Shown piece by piece: positions 16,516 through 25,796 of a stretch of 62,878 bases of DNA. Location of the stretch: positions 1-62,878 of the forward strand of contig VBOZ01000015.1 of assembly GCA_005893305.1 (NCBI GenBank), in the 5' to 3' direction. The notes under the pieces are model-generated. The model was not told where the DNA came from and did no database searches. It saw only the letters and a program-made list of their open reading frames with translations. Numbering within the stretch: position 1 is the first letter of the stretch; every line of letters begins with the position of its first letter. Both the position numbers and the translations under genes were made by a program. The stretch comes from Candidatus Eisenbacteria bacterium. GTDB lineage: Bacteria > Eisenbacteria > RBG-16-71-46 > SZUA-252.

Positions 16516-18819
16516 CTAGGCGCCCGGGTAACTGCTCCGGATGAGGGCGAGAAGCTCGCCGCCTGTGGATACCTCGTCGGGATAGCTGTATTGACGCCCG
16601 ACGAGACGGATGTCGTCCGCGTCGGGGAGCGACTGGACCGTGTCGAGCCGTGGGACCAGATGATCGAGCCGCTTCAACAGCGCTCCCTCGTCCTTGTCCG
16701 ACTCGGGCGAGAGCACCGCGAAGCGTCCCCCGCCGAGGCGGGCCACGGTGTCGACCTCGCGGACGTTCTTCGCGAGCGCCTGGGCGAACTCGCGGACGAA
16801 GCTCTCGGTCCACTCGGGGCCGTGCCTGCGCTCGAGGCGCTCGTACCCCGAGATCGAGCAGATCGTGAGCAGGATGCGGTCGTGGTACCGCTCGGCGCGC
16901 TTCACCTCTTCCTGGACCCTCGCCTCCAGTCCGGCGCCGCCCAGAAGGCCGGTCACCGCGTCGTGCGGATCGGGCGGCTCGCAGACCTCGGCGCGCGCCT
17001 GATCCCAGGCGAGGGCGATATAGAGCGCGAGCTTCCGGACCGCGTCGAGCTCGGCCGCGCCCAGGCTCAAAGACCCGACGCGTGCCTCAGGCGGAGACGA
17101 CATCGCGATCCCGAGCGCGCCCACGACGCGGTCGGAGGAGCGGATCGGAACCGCGGCGAACTCCGTGCGCGCAGCGTCCGTGCCATCGGGCCTGGCGGAT
17201 CCCGCGATCGAGCTCGATTCGGTCCCGTGCTCCAAGGCGAGCGCGGTCAGATCCTCATCCATCTTCGTGAGCACGGCCTGGTCGGCTTCGGACCCCTCGA
17301 AGGCGGTCCGGGACATGGTTCCGTCCTTGTGATTTCGGAGCCTTACGGTGACGAGGCCCCGGCCGAACAGCTCCCGGAGGGCCGCCAGCGATTCGGTCAA
17401 GAGGGACTCCAGATCGTGCTGCACCATGAGCCGCGGCGCGATGTCGGCCAGCATGCCGGAGAGGATGCCTTGCCGGGTGGCCATCCCGTGGTCGCGGTGG
17501 ATGCCGGCGAGCCGGGCCAGGAACGACGCGATGCGCGTGATCAGCCGGGTGTGCTCCTCGATGTCGGTCGCGATCCGCTCCATGCACTCGATCGCGAGCA
17601 CGCCCAGCGCGCGGGCCTCGCCGATCGGCGCGACGACCATGTTGGCGGCGGGCTCCCCCGCGTCGGCGTCCGAAGGGCGCGCGAGGCGAGAGGCCAGGAA
17701 CAGGGACTCGCCGTTCTTGTACGCGCGGCTGTAGAGGCCTCCGGTCATCGGGAGCCGTCCCTCCGTTCCCGTCTCCGTCCCGGACGAAATGACCCGGAAA
17801 CGTCCAGCGTCCGGCTCGGCGATGCAGATGTGCGCCGACTCGGCCTCGAGATGCGCCGCGAGCTTCGTCGCGGCGATCCGGAAGCGCTCGGCCAGGGGCA
17901 GGTCCTCACGGGCGAACGCCTGCTCCAGCGCCCGCCGTGCCCGGAACTCGACCGCGTCGGCGTCGCGCTTCAGCCCCTGGATCACCCGCTCGAGGATCGC
18001 GGAGATCTGGGTCGCGATCTCGGTCAGGCGTCCGAGGTCCTGCTCGTCGAAGCGACGGTCGGGCCGGTCGCTCGAGACGTTGAGCACGCCGATCACGCGT
18101 CCGTCGAGCTGGATCGGCGCCGACATCGCCGCCGAGATGCGGGATCGCTCCCGCGTGTCGCGGAATCGGGGATCGCCGATCCGTTCGTTGATGATGAGCG
18201 GACGACCCTCCAGAGCCACCTTCCCCGCGACGCCCTCGCCGAGCTTCTGCCTCGTCGCGCGCACGGTGTCGGCGGAGAGCCCGGTGGCGAATGCGATGCG
18301 AAGCTCCCCTTCCTCTTCGTCCAGGACCATGATCGATCCCGCCTCCGCCCGCGTCTGCTCCACCGCCAACGACAGGATCTCGCGGAATAGGCGCTGGCGG
18401 TCTTCGGAGAGAGCGAGCGCTTCCTGGATCTTGCCCAGTCGGGTCCCGGTCGCCTCGTCGAATAGCTCTTCCCAGTTCTCCAGGGGCGTGGGGTCGCCGG
18501 TGGCGTCGGCGCGCGTGCCCGCGACGAACGTGGACTCGAGGTCATCCAGGGTCATGAAGATCCGGTTCGATATGCCCGCGCGGGTGAGCGCGGCGGCGCT
18601 GGGCGTATCCATGGCGGGGAGAGCAACGCGGTCCGGCTTCAGAGCAAGGAGGTCGAGCGGCTCCGTGGAGCGGGGAATCTGGAGCACCTCGGCGATCTTG
18701 AGCGCCAGGGCCTCCGGATCCGGATGGCAGACGAGCGCGATCTCCACACCGGCCGTCTGTCGCGCGAGCGAAATCAGATCGACCCTGTCGTCAGGCAGGT
18801 CGAGAAACGCGAGCCTCAT
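16516..18819 (-). CDS. Multi-GAF sensor protein with degenerate GGDEF domain
   Basis: 767 residues, soluble. An N-terminal region (1-110) without recognised signature is followed by about three GAF-like domains (roughly 130-290, 300-430, 450-600) and a GGDEF-like domain (about 605-767). In the last the catalytic signature reads LGGGRF instead of GG(D/E)EF, so diguanylate cyclase activity is unlikely; it may bind GTP or act as a dimerisation or c-di-GMP-linked regulator (inference). GAF domains bind small ligands or cofactors; none can be named. Confidence 0.8.
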   Translation of the reverse strand: MRLAFLDLPDDRVDLISLARQTAGVEIALVCHPDPEALALKIAEVLQIPRSTEPLDLLALKPDRVALPAMDTPSAAALTRAGISNRIFMTLDDLESTFVAGTRADATGDPTPLENWEELFDEATGTRLGKIQEALALSEDRQRLFREILSLAVEQTRAEAGSIMVLDEEEGELRIAFATGLSADTVRATRQKLGEGVAGKVALEGRPLIINERIGDPRFRDTRERSRISAAMSAPIQLDGRVIGVLNVSSDRPDRRFDEQDLGRLTEIATQISAILERVIQGLKRDADAVEFRARRALEQAFAREDLPLAERFRIAATKLAAHLEAESAHICIAEPDAGRFRVISSGTETGTEGRLPMTGGLYSRAYKNGESLFLASRLARPSDADAGEPAANMVVAPIGEARALGVLAIECMERIATDIEEHTRLITRIASFLARLAGIHRDHGMATRQGILSGMLADIAPRLMVQHDLESLLTESLAALRELFGRGLVTVRLRNHKDGTMSRTAFEGSEADQAVLTKMDEDLTALALEHGTESSSIAGSARPDGTDAARTEFAAVPIRSSDRVVGALGIAMSSPPEARVGSLSLGAAELDAVRKLALYIALAWDQARAEVCEPPDPHDAVTGLLGGAGLEARVQEEVKRAERYHDRILLTICSISGYERLERRHGPEWTESFVREFAQALAKNVREVDTVARLGGGRFAVLSPESDKDEGALLKRLDHLVPRLDTVQSLPDADDIRLVGRQYSYPDEVSTGGELLALIRSSYPGA

Positions 18820-19027
18820 GGCACCCCTGCGTCGGCCGAATGAAATATAGCGTAGATATGCAGAGTGATCCGCGGGGCGAAACGCAAGGATTGTACCATT
18901 CGGAAGGCATGTTTCGGGGTGAGGCCGGAATCGGGCCGGGCTAGCGAGTTACGCGGGTCGCCGGAGGCTTAAGTTGAAGGGCGGCTCGGGGGTGCGCGGC
19001 TCGTCACCGCCATGCCCCGGCTCGTGG

Positions 19028-19044
19028 CCGTGCAAGATGCACGG
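19028..19044 (-). terminator. Hairpin immediately after the propeller gene
   Basis: CCGTGCA/TGCACGG with a 3-base loop begins directly after the stop codon (TAG, 19047-19045). It lacks a T-tract, so it is a weak terminator or an mRNA 3'-end stabiliser. The rest of the gap to 18819 (about 200 bases) shows no gene; it should hold the promoter of the GAF gene. Confidence 0.35.
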
Positions 19045-21180
19045 CTATCGCGTTACGGTCACAACCTTGGCGGCCGCCACATTTCGATCCAGGTCGGACG
19101 CCCGCACGGTGATCCGATGCTCGCCCGGCGCCAGGTCGGACACCTCGAATCGGAATGTCTCCCGCCGCGCGTCGAAGATCCCGTCCTCCGGGAAGATGTC
19201 CGTCCAGTCGCCGCCGTCGACCGAATACTCGATCGAGGAAACGCGGGTGTCGTCATCCACGGCGGCACCGCTGACGGTGACGGTGGTCTTGCCGCCGCGC
19301 GCGGCGCCGGCCGATACGCGCAGCTCCTCCACGCGGGGAGGAACGTTGTCGATCTCGAACACCGTGCTCAGCCGCTCGCTCTTGAGCGCGACGCCGGGAG
19401 GGTTGTCCGGCGTGTCCGTCGCCTCGACCCGGACGCGGTACGTCCCGTTCGGGTACGACTCCGAGTCGAAGCTGTAGAGCCGCTCCGGATGATCGGAGAC
19501 CAGGCGGCGCCATTCCTTCTCGTCGGAGGCCTTGATGGAGAGGTTGTATCGAAGCGCGTCCCCATTCGGGTCGAGCGCCTCCCAGGTGACCGTCCGGATG
19601 CCGCGCGCCCACGCGGTGCTCGCGTCGGAGACCTGCTTGGGTCCGACGCGGGGGAGGTTGTACTCCACCTTGAGACCGCCGGCAAAGGTCTGCGATATCG
19701 AGGGTGGGCGGTACTCCGGGCCCCCCTCCATGTACGGGTTGTCGGGCCCGAAGATCTGGATCGATCCGATCTCGGGCGGGAGATTCCTCGCCAGGAAAGC
19801 CACCTCGATCGAGGAAACGACGGGGCCCGCGCTCCCACTCCCCTTGAGGCCGAGGCGGTACTGGAGGAAGCGCGCGGCCGGGCTCTCCACGGGAACGCCC
19901 TCCTTCATCGGAACCGCCTTGGACCACGGGCTCCATCCCTCGTCGGGCTCCTCGCTCAGCCCGCTCCGCGTCGACCACGTGACCTCGCCCCCTCCCGTGA
20001 TCCCGGCGATCACCTTCCCCCAGGACGCCACGGAGTGAAGGTCGTACGGCTGCGAGGTGTAGCTTCCCTCGCGCGCGGGTCCGGAGCCGAGGGCGTAAAG
20101 GATCGCGTCGTTCCCGGTAGCGATATAGGTCTCCCCGCCGCCGCGCGCGATCGCGAGGATCTGTTTTTGCTCGGGCACGCCGAGGAGCGAGTATTTCTTG
20201 TCGGTGCCGATGCGGAACAACGCCGCGGACTCCCCCGTCGCGGCCAAGACGGAGGTCGCGTCGTACGGGACCAAGGCATAGATGAAATCGGTCGGAGGCG
20301 CGTAGAGGAGTCGGGCGCTTCCGTCCGACTGGACCAGGAAGACCCCGCACTTCCCGCCGCCCTGGGGGGTCACGTCGATCCCGAAGCGGCCGTCGCCTCC
20401 GGTGCTCCGCTCGCTCGGCCCCTCCCCCGACTTGCCAGCCTGCGTCCGGTTCGTCCCGACCGCGATCGATCCGTCCTCGAGCACGGCGATCGCGCGGACC
20501 TCGTCCGCGTCGGCGTCGTAGATGACCCGCATGGATCCGGTCTTGTCGATGCGCAAGAGGAGCCCCTTCGAGGCGGTGCCGGCGAGGAGCGTGCCGTCCT
20601 TCGCCTCGGCGAGGGCCACGACGTTCACATCCTTCGTCTCGACGTGGACCGATCCCTTCTTCGGGCCGGTGATGCGGTAGATCTTCCCGTGGCTCCCGGT
20701 CCCCGCGTAGAGCGCCCCGTCCTTCCCCTGGAGGAGGGACCAGATCGATTCCTCGCCCGTCTCGAAGTAGCGGGTGGTGTCCCCGCGCGCTCCGACCCGG
20801 AATACCGTGCCGCCCGGAGCGGATCCCGCGAACAGGTTGTCGGCGGGGTCGATCGCCATGCAGGTGATCTCCGCGGCGCCGGTTTCCCAGAGAAGCGCGG
20901 CGCCCTGGCCGCGCGTCCAGCGGTAGATCCGCCCGTTGTCGCCCGTTCCGAAGTAGACCCGGCCCTTGGAGTCGCGCGCCGCACACCAGATATACGAGAC
21001 CCCGTCCAGCCGCGTCACCACGGAATCCCACGCGGGGCCCAACGCGAGCGACCCGTCGCTCTCGATCGATACGCCCGCCACGTTCTCGCCTTCGAGGAAC
21101 CCTTGAATGTCGGTGATCTTCCAGAACGAGGTCTTCACGGCCGCCGCGTCGGGAACGCTTCCCAGCAATCCCGTGATCAA
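19045..21180 (-). CDS. Exported beta-propeller protein with C-terminal Ig/FN3-like domains
   Basis: At least 711 residues. Repeated strands such as GRVYFGTGDNGRIYRW, NLFAGSAPGGTVFRV, GALYAGTGSHGKIYRI and GTLLAGTASKGLLLRI form an NHL/two-component-regulator-type propeller (about 30-420). Further beta domains follow, including a fibronectin-like section (SYPNGTYRVRVEATD) and a last Ig-like domain. No enzyme motif is visible, so a binding or scaffold role is likely. The first canonical codon (TTG 21180) cuts the signal peptide. A CTG at 21213, seven bases after AAAGGAG, would give THAKWLFGAILITGLLG as a proper leader, so the real start may be there. It follows the S55 peptidase gene in the same direction. 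Confidence 0.8.
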   Translation of the reverse strand: MITGLLGSVPDAAAVKTSFWKITDIQGFLEGENVAGVSIESDGSLALGPAWDSVVTRLDGVSYIWCAARDSKGRVYFGTGDNGRIYRWTRGQGAALLWETGAAEITCMAIDPADNLFAGSAPGGTVFRVGARGDTTRYFETGEESIWSLLQGKDGALYAGTGSHGKIYRITGPKKGSVHVETKDVNVVALAEAKDGTLLAGTASKGLLLRIDKTGSMRVIYDADADEVRAIAVLEDGSIAVGTNRTQAGKSGEGPSERSTGGDGRFGIDVTPQGGGKCGVFLVQSDGSARLLYAPPTDFIYALVPYDATSVLAATGESAALFRIGTDKKYSLLGVPEQKQILAIARGGGETYIATGNDAILYALGSGPAREGSYTSQPYDLHSVASWGKVIAGITGGGEVTWSTRSGLSEEPDEGWSPWSKAVPMKEGVPVESPAARFLQYRLGLKGSGSAGPVVSSIEVAFLARNLPPEIGSIQIFGPDNPYMEGGPEYRPPSISQTFAGGLKVEYNLPRVGPKQVSDASTAWARGIRTVTWEALDPNGDALRYNLSIKASDEKEWRRLVSDHPERLYSFDSESYPNGTYRVRVEATDTPDNPPGVALKSERLSTVFEIDNVPPRVEELRVSAGAARGGKTTVTVSGAAVDDDTRVSSIEYSVDGGDWTDIFPEDGIFDARRETFRFEVSDLAPGEHRITVRASDLDRNVAAAKVVTVTR

Positions 21181-21247
21181 GATCGCGCCGAACAGCCACT
21201 TGGCGTGCGTCAGCGTCAGGCTCCTTTCCGTCGAGAATCGGTGCGCA

Positions 21248-23104
21248 TCAATGCACCCGGTCGGGCACGACGTCCAGCTTCGCCGTCTCGCATCCGTTCG
21301 TGACGGCTCCGAGGTCGACCGAGACTTCCTGAAGCGTGGCTCCCTTCGTCATCGACGTCGCGCCGGAGTTCCCCGCGCCTCCGAGCACTCCCAGAACCGA
21401 GGGCGGCGCCTGGGAGATCTCGCCTCCGCGGGCCGCAGCGCCTCCCTTGGCGCGGTAGAGCTGGACGTACATCCGATCGAGTCGGCGCTCCTGCTCGATC
21501 AGCCGCACGAGATCGTCGAAGGTGTCGGGCTTGAAGCTGTCCGGCGAGCGGTCGCGATCCCACTTGTCCGTCTCCTGGCCGTCGCAGACCCGGACCGTCA
21601 GCTCTCCCTCGGGCGTTTGCGGCGGCACGCGGAGCCGGACGCGGCGCGTCTCCACCGCGCGGCCGCCCCGTCGGATCGCGACCTCCACTTCCACGGAGTC
21701 GCCCGGCGCCGCGGTCGCGGGATGCACGCGCACCTCGCTGATTCGCGCGGCGTCGAGCCCGATCGACGCGCTCACGTCGACCGTGACCGAGTCGAGCGTC
21801 GAAGGGCGGAAATGATCGCTCAAGAGGAGCGTGAGCGATTGCGTGACCTCATCCCCGACTCCCGAGATCGGCGATTGGGTGAGCAGCACGTTGCCCTTCC
21901 GTACCGTCGTCGCGCCGGCGTTCATGTGGAACGTCAGGTCGTATCGGACGGTCGCGTACCCGGACTCGTAGAGCGCCTCCGAGATCGAGTTCACCACCGT
22001 CATGCCCACGAGGCTCGGCGTCAGGAGGCGGCTGCGCGCGACTTCGAAGTGGTACTGCCTTCCGAGCTTCCCGCTCCCCGCGATCGTGACCGCGACCGGG
22101 ATCATCGCCGGTTCCGCGCCGATCTCTCCGGCGATGCCCACGCTTCGGTCCGCGAGGAGCGTTCCGCAGGGGGTCGTCGCCGATCCCACCTTGGTCGAGA
22201 TCTGCTGATTCGCGAATACGGTATGAATCGTGGCAGCGGTGAGCGGGAATCGGACCCAGCCCATCCCTGAGAACGGATGGCCGAACGCGAGAACCCGATC
22301 GCCGTCGCGATAGGTGAGGGTGCCGATCGCGGCGGCCGACCAGTCGCCGCGGATCAGCTCCACCCCGACGGCGGAGCCGGGCACGAGGTCGTCACAGGAG
22401 ATGCCCGGCTCCGAGCCCCCGCCGGGTCCTGCCACGAAGCCGCGCTCCCTTAGCCACGGCTCCAGGTACGCGATCGCATCCGATGTGAATCCGGAGAGGA
22501 CGAGCGGCGTCGCGATCGGCCGTGCGCCGGAAGGATCTCCGGAGCTGCCGCCGGGCCCGCCATCCAGCGAGCCCAACCGCCTGTCGACTTCCTCCGACGG
22601 GGGTGTCCCGCCCGACGGGAAGAGATGGAGCATTTCGCCGATCGGCGTGATGCCGCCGACCGGATCCTTCGAGAAGGCCCAGGTGTAGGCGACGGCGCCC
22701 AGGAGCCTCCCGTTGATGTAGACCGGGCTTCCGCTCATCCCCGCGATGATTCCCGTGCGCTCGAGATAGGCACCCTGCGCACGCACCAGGACCAGGGTGG
22801 CACCCGGCCGCTGCCCCTTCAGAACGCCGAGGATCGTGACGGGAAATGAATCGATGCGCGTTCCTTCGAAGACGGTCAGCCCGATCCCGGTCATTCCGGC
22901 GCGGACGGAATCGACGGGAAAGACGCCGGGGATCGTCGGCTTCGGGGAGGCGGGGCGCGATGGCGCGGTCTTCGCGGTCTTCGCGGCCTTCGCGGGCGCA
23001 CCCGCCGCGGCCGCGCGCTTTGTAGGCGCGGCCTCCGCGAGCGTGGCGGCCGTCAAGCCTGCGAGGATGAGAACGAGGGGAACGCACCGCCGGAGGAAGG
23101 TCAT
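21248..23104 (-). CDS. SpoIVB-type (S55) serine peptidase domain protein, exported
   Basis: 618 residues. A signal peptide (1-25) and Ala/Lys/Pro linker are followed by the S55 domain; the nucleophile motif GMSGSPVYINGRLLGAV is at about 122-138. The C-terminal half is beta-rich (about 440-618) with no known active site. SpoIVB is a signalling protease of spore formers. Exported S55 homologues also occur in non-sporulating phyla, where their role is unknown. The gene ends about 35 bases from the probable start of the propeller gene, so the two are probably one envelope unit. Confidence 0.82.
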   Translation of the reverse strand: MTFLRRCVPLVLILAGLTAATLAEAAPTKRAAAAGAPAKAAKTAKTAPSRPASPKPTIPGVFPVDSVRAGMTGIGLTVFEGTRIDSFPVTILGVLKGQRPGATLVLVRAQGAYLERTGIIAGMSGSPVYINGRLLGAVAYTWAFSKDPVGGITPIGEMLHLFPSGGTPPSEEVDRRLGSLDGGPGGSSGDPSGARPIATPLVLSGFTSDAIAYLEPWLRERGFVAGPGGGSEPGISCDDLVPGSAVGVELIRGDWSAAAIGTLTYRDGDRVLAFGHPFSGMGWVRFPLTAATIHTVFANQQISTKVGSATTPCGTLLADRSVGIAGEIGAEPAMIPVAVTIAGSGKLGRQYHFEVARSRLLTPSLVGMTVVNSISEALYESGYATVRYDLTFHMNAGATTVRKGNVLLTQSPISGVGDEVTQSLTLLLSDHFRPSTLDSVTVDVSASIGLDAARISEVRVHPATAAPGDSVEVEVAIRRGGRAVETRRVRLRVPPQTPEGELTVRVCDGQETDKWDRDRSPDSFKPDTFDDLVRLIEQERRLDRMYVQLYRAKGGAAARGGEISQAPPSVLGVLGGAGNSGATSMTKGATLQEVSVDLGAVTNGCETAKLDVVPDRVH

Positions 23105-23141
23105 CGGTCGCGGTGGAGCATAGGGACTCCGCGCAGGTCCG

Positions 23142-25784
23142 TCAACGTGCCCCGCCGGCGCGCGCCTTCTCGCGCAGACGCGCGAGCTCGTTCAGCGCTT
23201 CGATCGGCGTCATCGCTTCCACCTCGACGTCGGACAATTCCCCGAGGAGGGCCGCGCGCTCGTCGGGACCGACGCCGGCGGCGTCGGGTTGCGTTGTGGA
23301 CTCCTCCGGCAGCGGCCCGCCCCCCTCGCTCTCCCGGCGAGCGAGGCGCGCGTGCTCCGCTTCGAGGCGCCCGAGAATCTCGCGCGCCCGCTCGAGCACG
23401 GGGCCGGGCACGCCCGCGAGCTGGGCCACGTGGATGCCGTAGGATCGGTCGGCCCGCCCGGGCGCGATTTGATGAAGGAACACGATCTCGCCACGCTGCT
23501 CGGCGACGCGGACGGTCCGGTTGCGGACACGGCTCAGGGTGTCCTCCAGGTCGGTCAGCTCGTGGTAATGCGTCGCGAAGATCGTGCGCGGCTTGGCGCG
23601 GGCGCCGTCGTGGAGCGCCTCGGTCACCGCCCAGGCCAGGCTGAGGCCGTCGTACGTGCTCGTTCCGCGCCCCACCTCGTCCAGGAGCACCAGGCTTCGG
23701 TCGGTCGCCTGGCGAAGGATCGCCGCGGTCTCCTGCATCTCGATGAAGAACGTCGAGGCGCCTCGCGCGATCTGATCGGACGCCCCAACGCGCGTGAAGA
23801 TGCGGTCGACCAGACCGATCGACGCCGACTCGCACGGTACGAAGGAGCCCGCCTGCGCGAGGAACACGCAGAGGCCCACCTGGCGGAGGAACGTCGATTT
23901 GCCGCCCATGTTGGGACCGGTGATGATCCAGATCTGACCGGATTCGGCGTCGATCTCGCAGTCGTTGGGAACGAATCGCCCCGGATCGAGCGAGCGCTCG
24001 ACCATCGGATGACGGGAGCGGGTGAGGAGAAGCTCCCGCTGCTCCGAGAGCGTGGGACGGGCCCAGCGCTCCCGTGCCGCGGTGTCGCCGAGCGAGAGGT
24101 GAAGATCGAGCTCGGCAACGACCCGCGCCGCGGCGTGGAGGTCCCCCATCGCTGCGACCGCGTGGCCGCGCAGCCGTTGGAAGTGCTCCGCCTCGAGGCG
24201 ATGGCTCTCGGTGCTCGCGGCCTCGATCCGCTCCTCCATGCGGCTCAGGTCGGCCGTCACGAACCGCTCGGCTCCCGTCAAGGTCTGCCGGCGCACGTAG
24301 TCCTCAGGGACGCGGGAGAGCTGCGACCGGGTCACCTCGATCACGTAGCCGAAGACCCGGTTATAGATGACGCGGAGGTTCGGGATCCCGGTCCGCTCCC
24401 GCTCCCGGGTCTCGAGGGCGAGCACCAGCGCGCGGACGTCGGAAGTATCCGCGCGATACCTGTCGAGCTCGGGATCGTAGCCGGGGCGGACGATTCCCCC
24501 TTGGGTCGCGACGAGCGGAAGCTCCTCGGCGAGCGCGACCTCGAGTCGCCCCGCGAGGTCGGAGAGATCGGGAAGGCCGGCGAGCCATCCCTCCAGCACC
24601 GCGCCGGGCCGGGCCTCCAGCATGAGCCGGATTGCGGGAAGACGGCGCAGGGCGTCGCGCAGCACGCCGAGGTCGCGTGGCGTGGCGCGGCCGGAACCGA
24701 GGAGCCCCAGCGTCCGCTCGAGGTCTGGAAATCGGTGGAGCCGGTCGCGCGCTTCCGCGCGGAGCGTGGCGGCCGAAGCGAAGCACGCGGTCCGGTCAAG
24801 GCGAGCCTCGATCACCGCGCGATCCCGCGCCGGCGTCCGGAGCAAGGCTCGGAGGGCCCGCGCCCCCATCGCGGTTTCGGTGCGGTCGAGCAGGTTGAGG
24901 AGAGTCCCGGCCGGTCCGGCGGACGACTCGAACACTTCGAGATTCCGAAGGGTGACCTCGTCCACGACCAGGGGGCTTCCCTCGCGCAGGCGGCGGAGCT
25001 CGCGAATCTGCGGGAGGTCCGATTTCTTGAGCGACTGGAGATAGCCGAGGAGCGCGCCGCCGGCGCCAAAGCCCTCGCGCGCCGTTTCCAGGCCGAACGC
25101 GTCGAGGCTCAGCACCTCGAACTTCCGCTGGATCGCCTCGCGGCCGCTCCGCGCGTCGAAGCGTGCCCGCTCCCATCGGGTCACAGGAACGTGGTCCGGT
25201 AGGTTCATCCCCCCTCCGCCGCCGTTTCCGGGAAGGCCGCGCTCGTCTCCGGGGCGTTCGGGCTCTGCCGGGAGCAACACCTCGCGCGGCGGATATTCCA
25301 GGAGCAAGGAGGCGATCTCCTCGAGAGGTACCTCGCCCACCCGAAACTCCCCGGTCGAGACCTCGGCCACGGCCACGCCCGCGCGCGACTCCCCGAGGAG
25401 GAGCGCGACGATGTAGTTGCTCTCGCTGGATTCCAGGAGGCCCAGCCGCGTCACGGTCCCGGGCGTGACGACCTCGACGACCTGGCGGTCCACGATCCCC
25501 TTCGCTCCCTCGGCGGGCTCCATCTGCTCGGCGATGGCGACCGAGAAGCCCTGCGCCACGAGCCGCTTCAAATATCCTTCGACGGCGTGGTACGGGACCC
25601 CGGCCAGCGGAAGCGGATCGCCTTTCTTGTCGCGCGAGGTGAGCGCGATTCCCAGGACGCGGGAAGCGACGAGTGCGTCGTCGCCGAAGGTCTCGTAGAA
25701 GTCCCCCATCCGGAAGAGGAGGATGGTCCCGGGGTGCTCCGCCTTGAGCCGGCGGTACTGCTCGAGCATCGGGGTTGCTTCCAC
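23142..25784 (-). CDS. mutS: DNA mismatch repair protein MutS
   Basis: 880 residues. The mismatch-reading Phe-X-Glu is in RMGDFYETF near the N-terminus. The connector, lever and clamp domains follow, then the ABC-type ATPase with Walker A (TGPNMGGKST), signature/Walker B (LVLLDEVGRGTSTYDG) and the ATHYHELTDLE switch. GTG 25784 begins the usual TPMLEQY leader; an internal ATG at 25769 is possible. Its partner mutL is 8 kb away on the same strand. Confidence 0.97.
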   Translation of the reverse strand: MEATPMLEQYRRLKAEHPGTILLFRMGDFYETFGDDALVASRVLGIALTSRDKKGDPLPLAGVPYHAVEGYLKRLVAQGFSVAIAEQMEPAEGAKGIVDRQVVEVVTPGTVTRLGLLESSESNYIVALLLGESRAGVAVAEVSTGEFRVGEVPLEEIASLLLEYPPREVLLPAEPERPGDERGLPGNGGGGGMNLPDHVPVTRWERARFDARSGREAIQRKFEVLSLDAFGLETAREGFGAGGALLGYLQSLKKSDLPQIRELRRLREGSPLVVDEVTLRNLEVFESSAGPAGTLLNLLDRTETAMGARALRALLRTPARDRAVIEARLDRTACFASAATLRAEARDRLHRFPDLERTLGLLGSGRATPRDLGVLRDALRRLPAIRLMLEARPGAVLEGWLAGLPDLSDLAGRLEVALAEELPLVATQGGIVRPGYDPELDRYRADTSDVRALVLALETRERERTGIPNLRVIYNRVFGYVIEVTRSQLSRVPEDYVRRQTLTGAERFVTADLSRMEERIEAASTESHRLEAEHFQRLRGHAVAAMGDLHAAARVVAELDLHLSLGDTAARERWARPTLSEQRELLLTRSRHPMVERSLDPGRFVPNDCEIDAESGQIWIITGPNMGGKSTFLRQVGLCVFLAQAGSFVPCESASIGLVDRIFTRVGASDQIARGASTFFIEMQETAAILRQATDRSLVLLDEVGRGTSTYDGLSLAWAVTEALHDGARAKPRTIFATHYHELTDLEDTLSRVRNRTVRVAEQRGEIVFLHQIAPGRADRSYGIHVAQLAGVPGPVLERAREILGRLEAEHARLARRESEGGGPLPEESTTQPDAAGVGPDERAALLGELSDVEVEAMTPIEALNELARLREKARAGGAR

Positions 25785-25796
25785 CGGGGGGTAGCC

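Noticed and set aside
19012-21303. 763-codon plus-strand frame opposite the propeller gene
   Set aside because: No motif, extreme Arg/Asp/Gly content; the minus-strand frame has regular propeller repeats.
23101-23835. Second minus-strand frame across the mutS C-terminus
   Set aside because: MutS ATPase motifs lie in the other frame; this one is Arg/Gly-rich with no motif.
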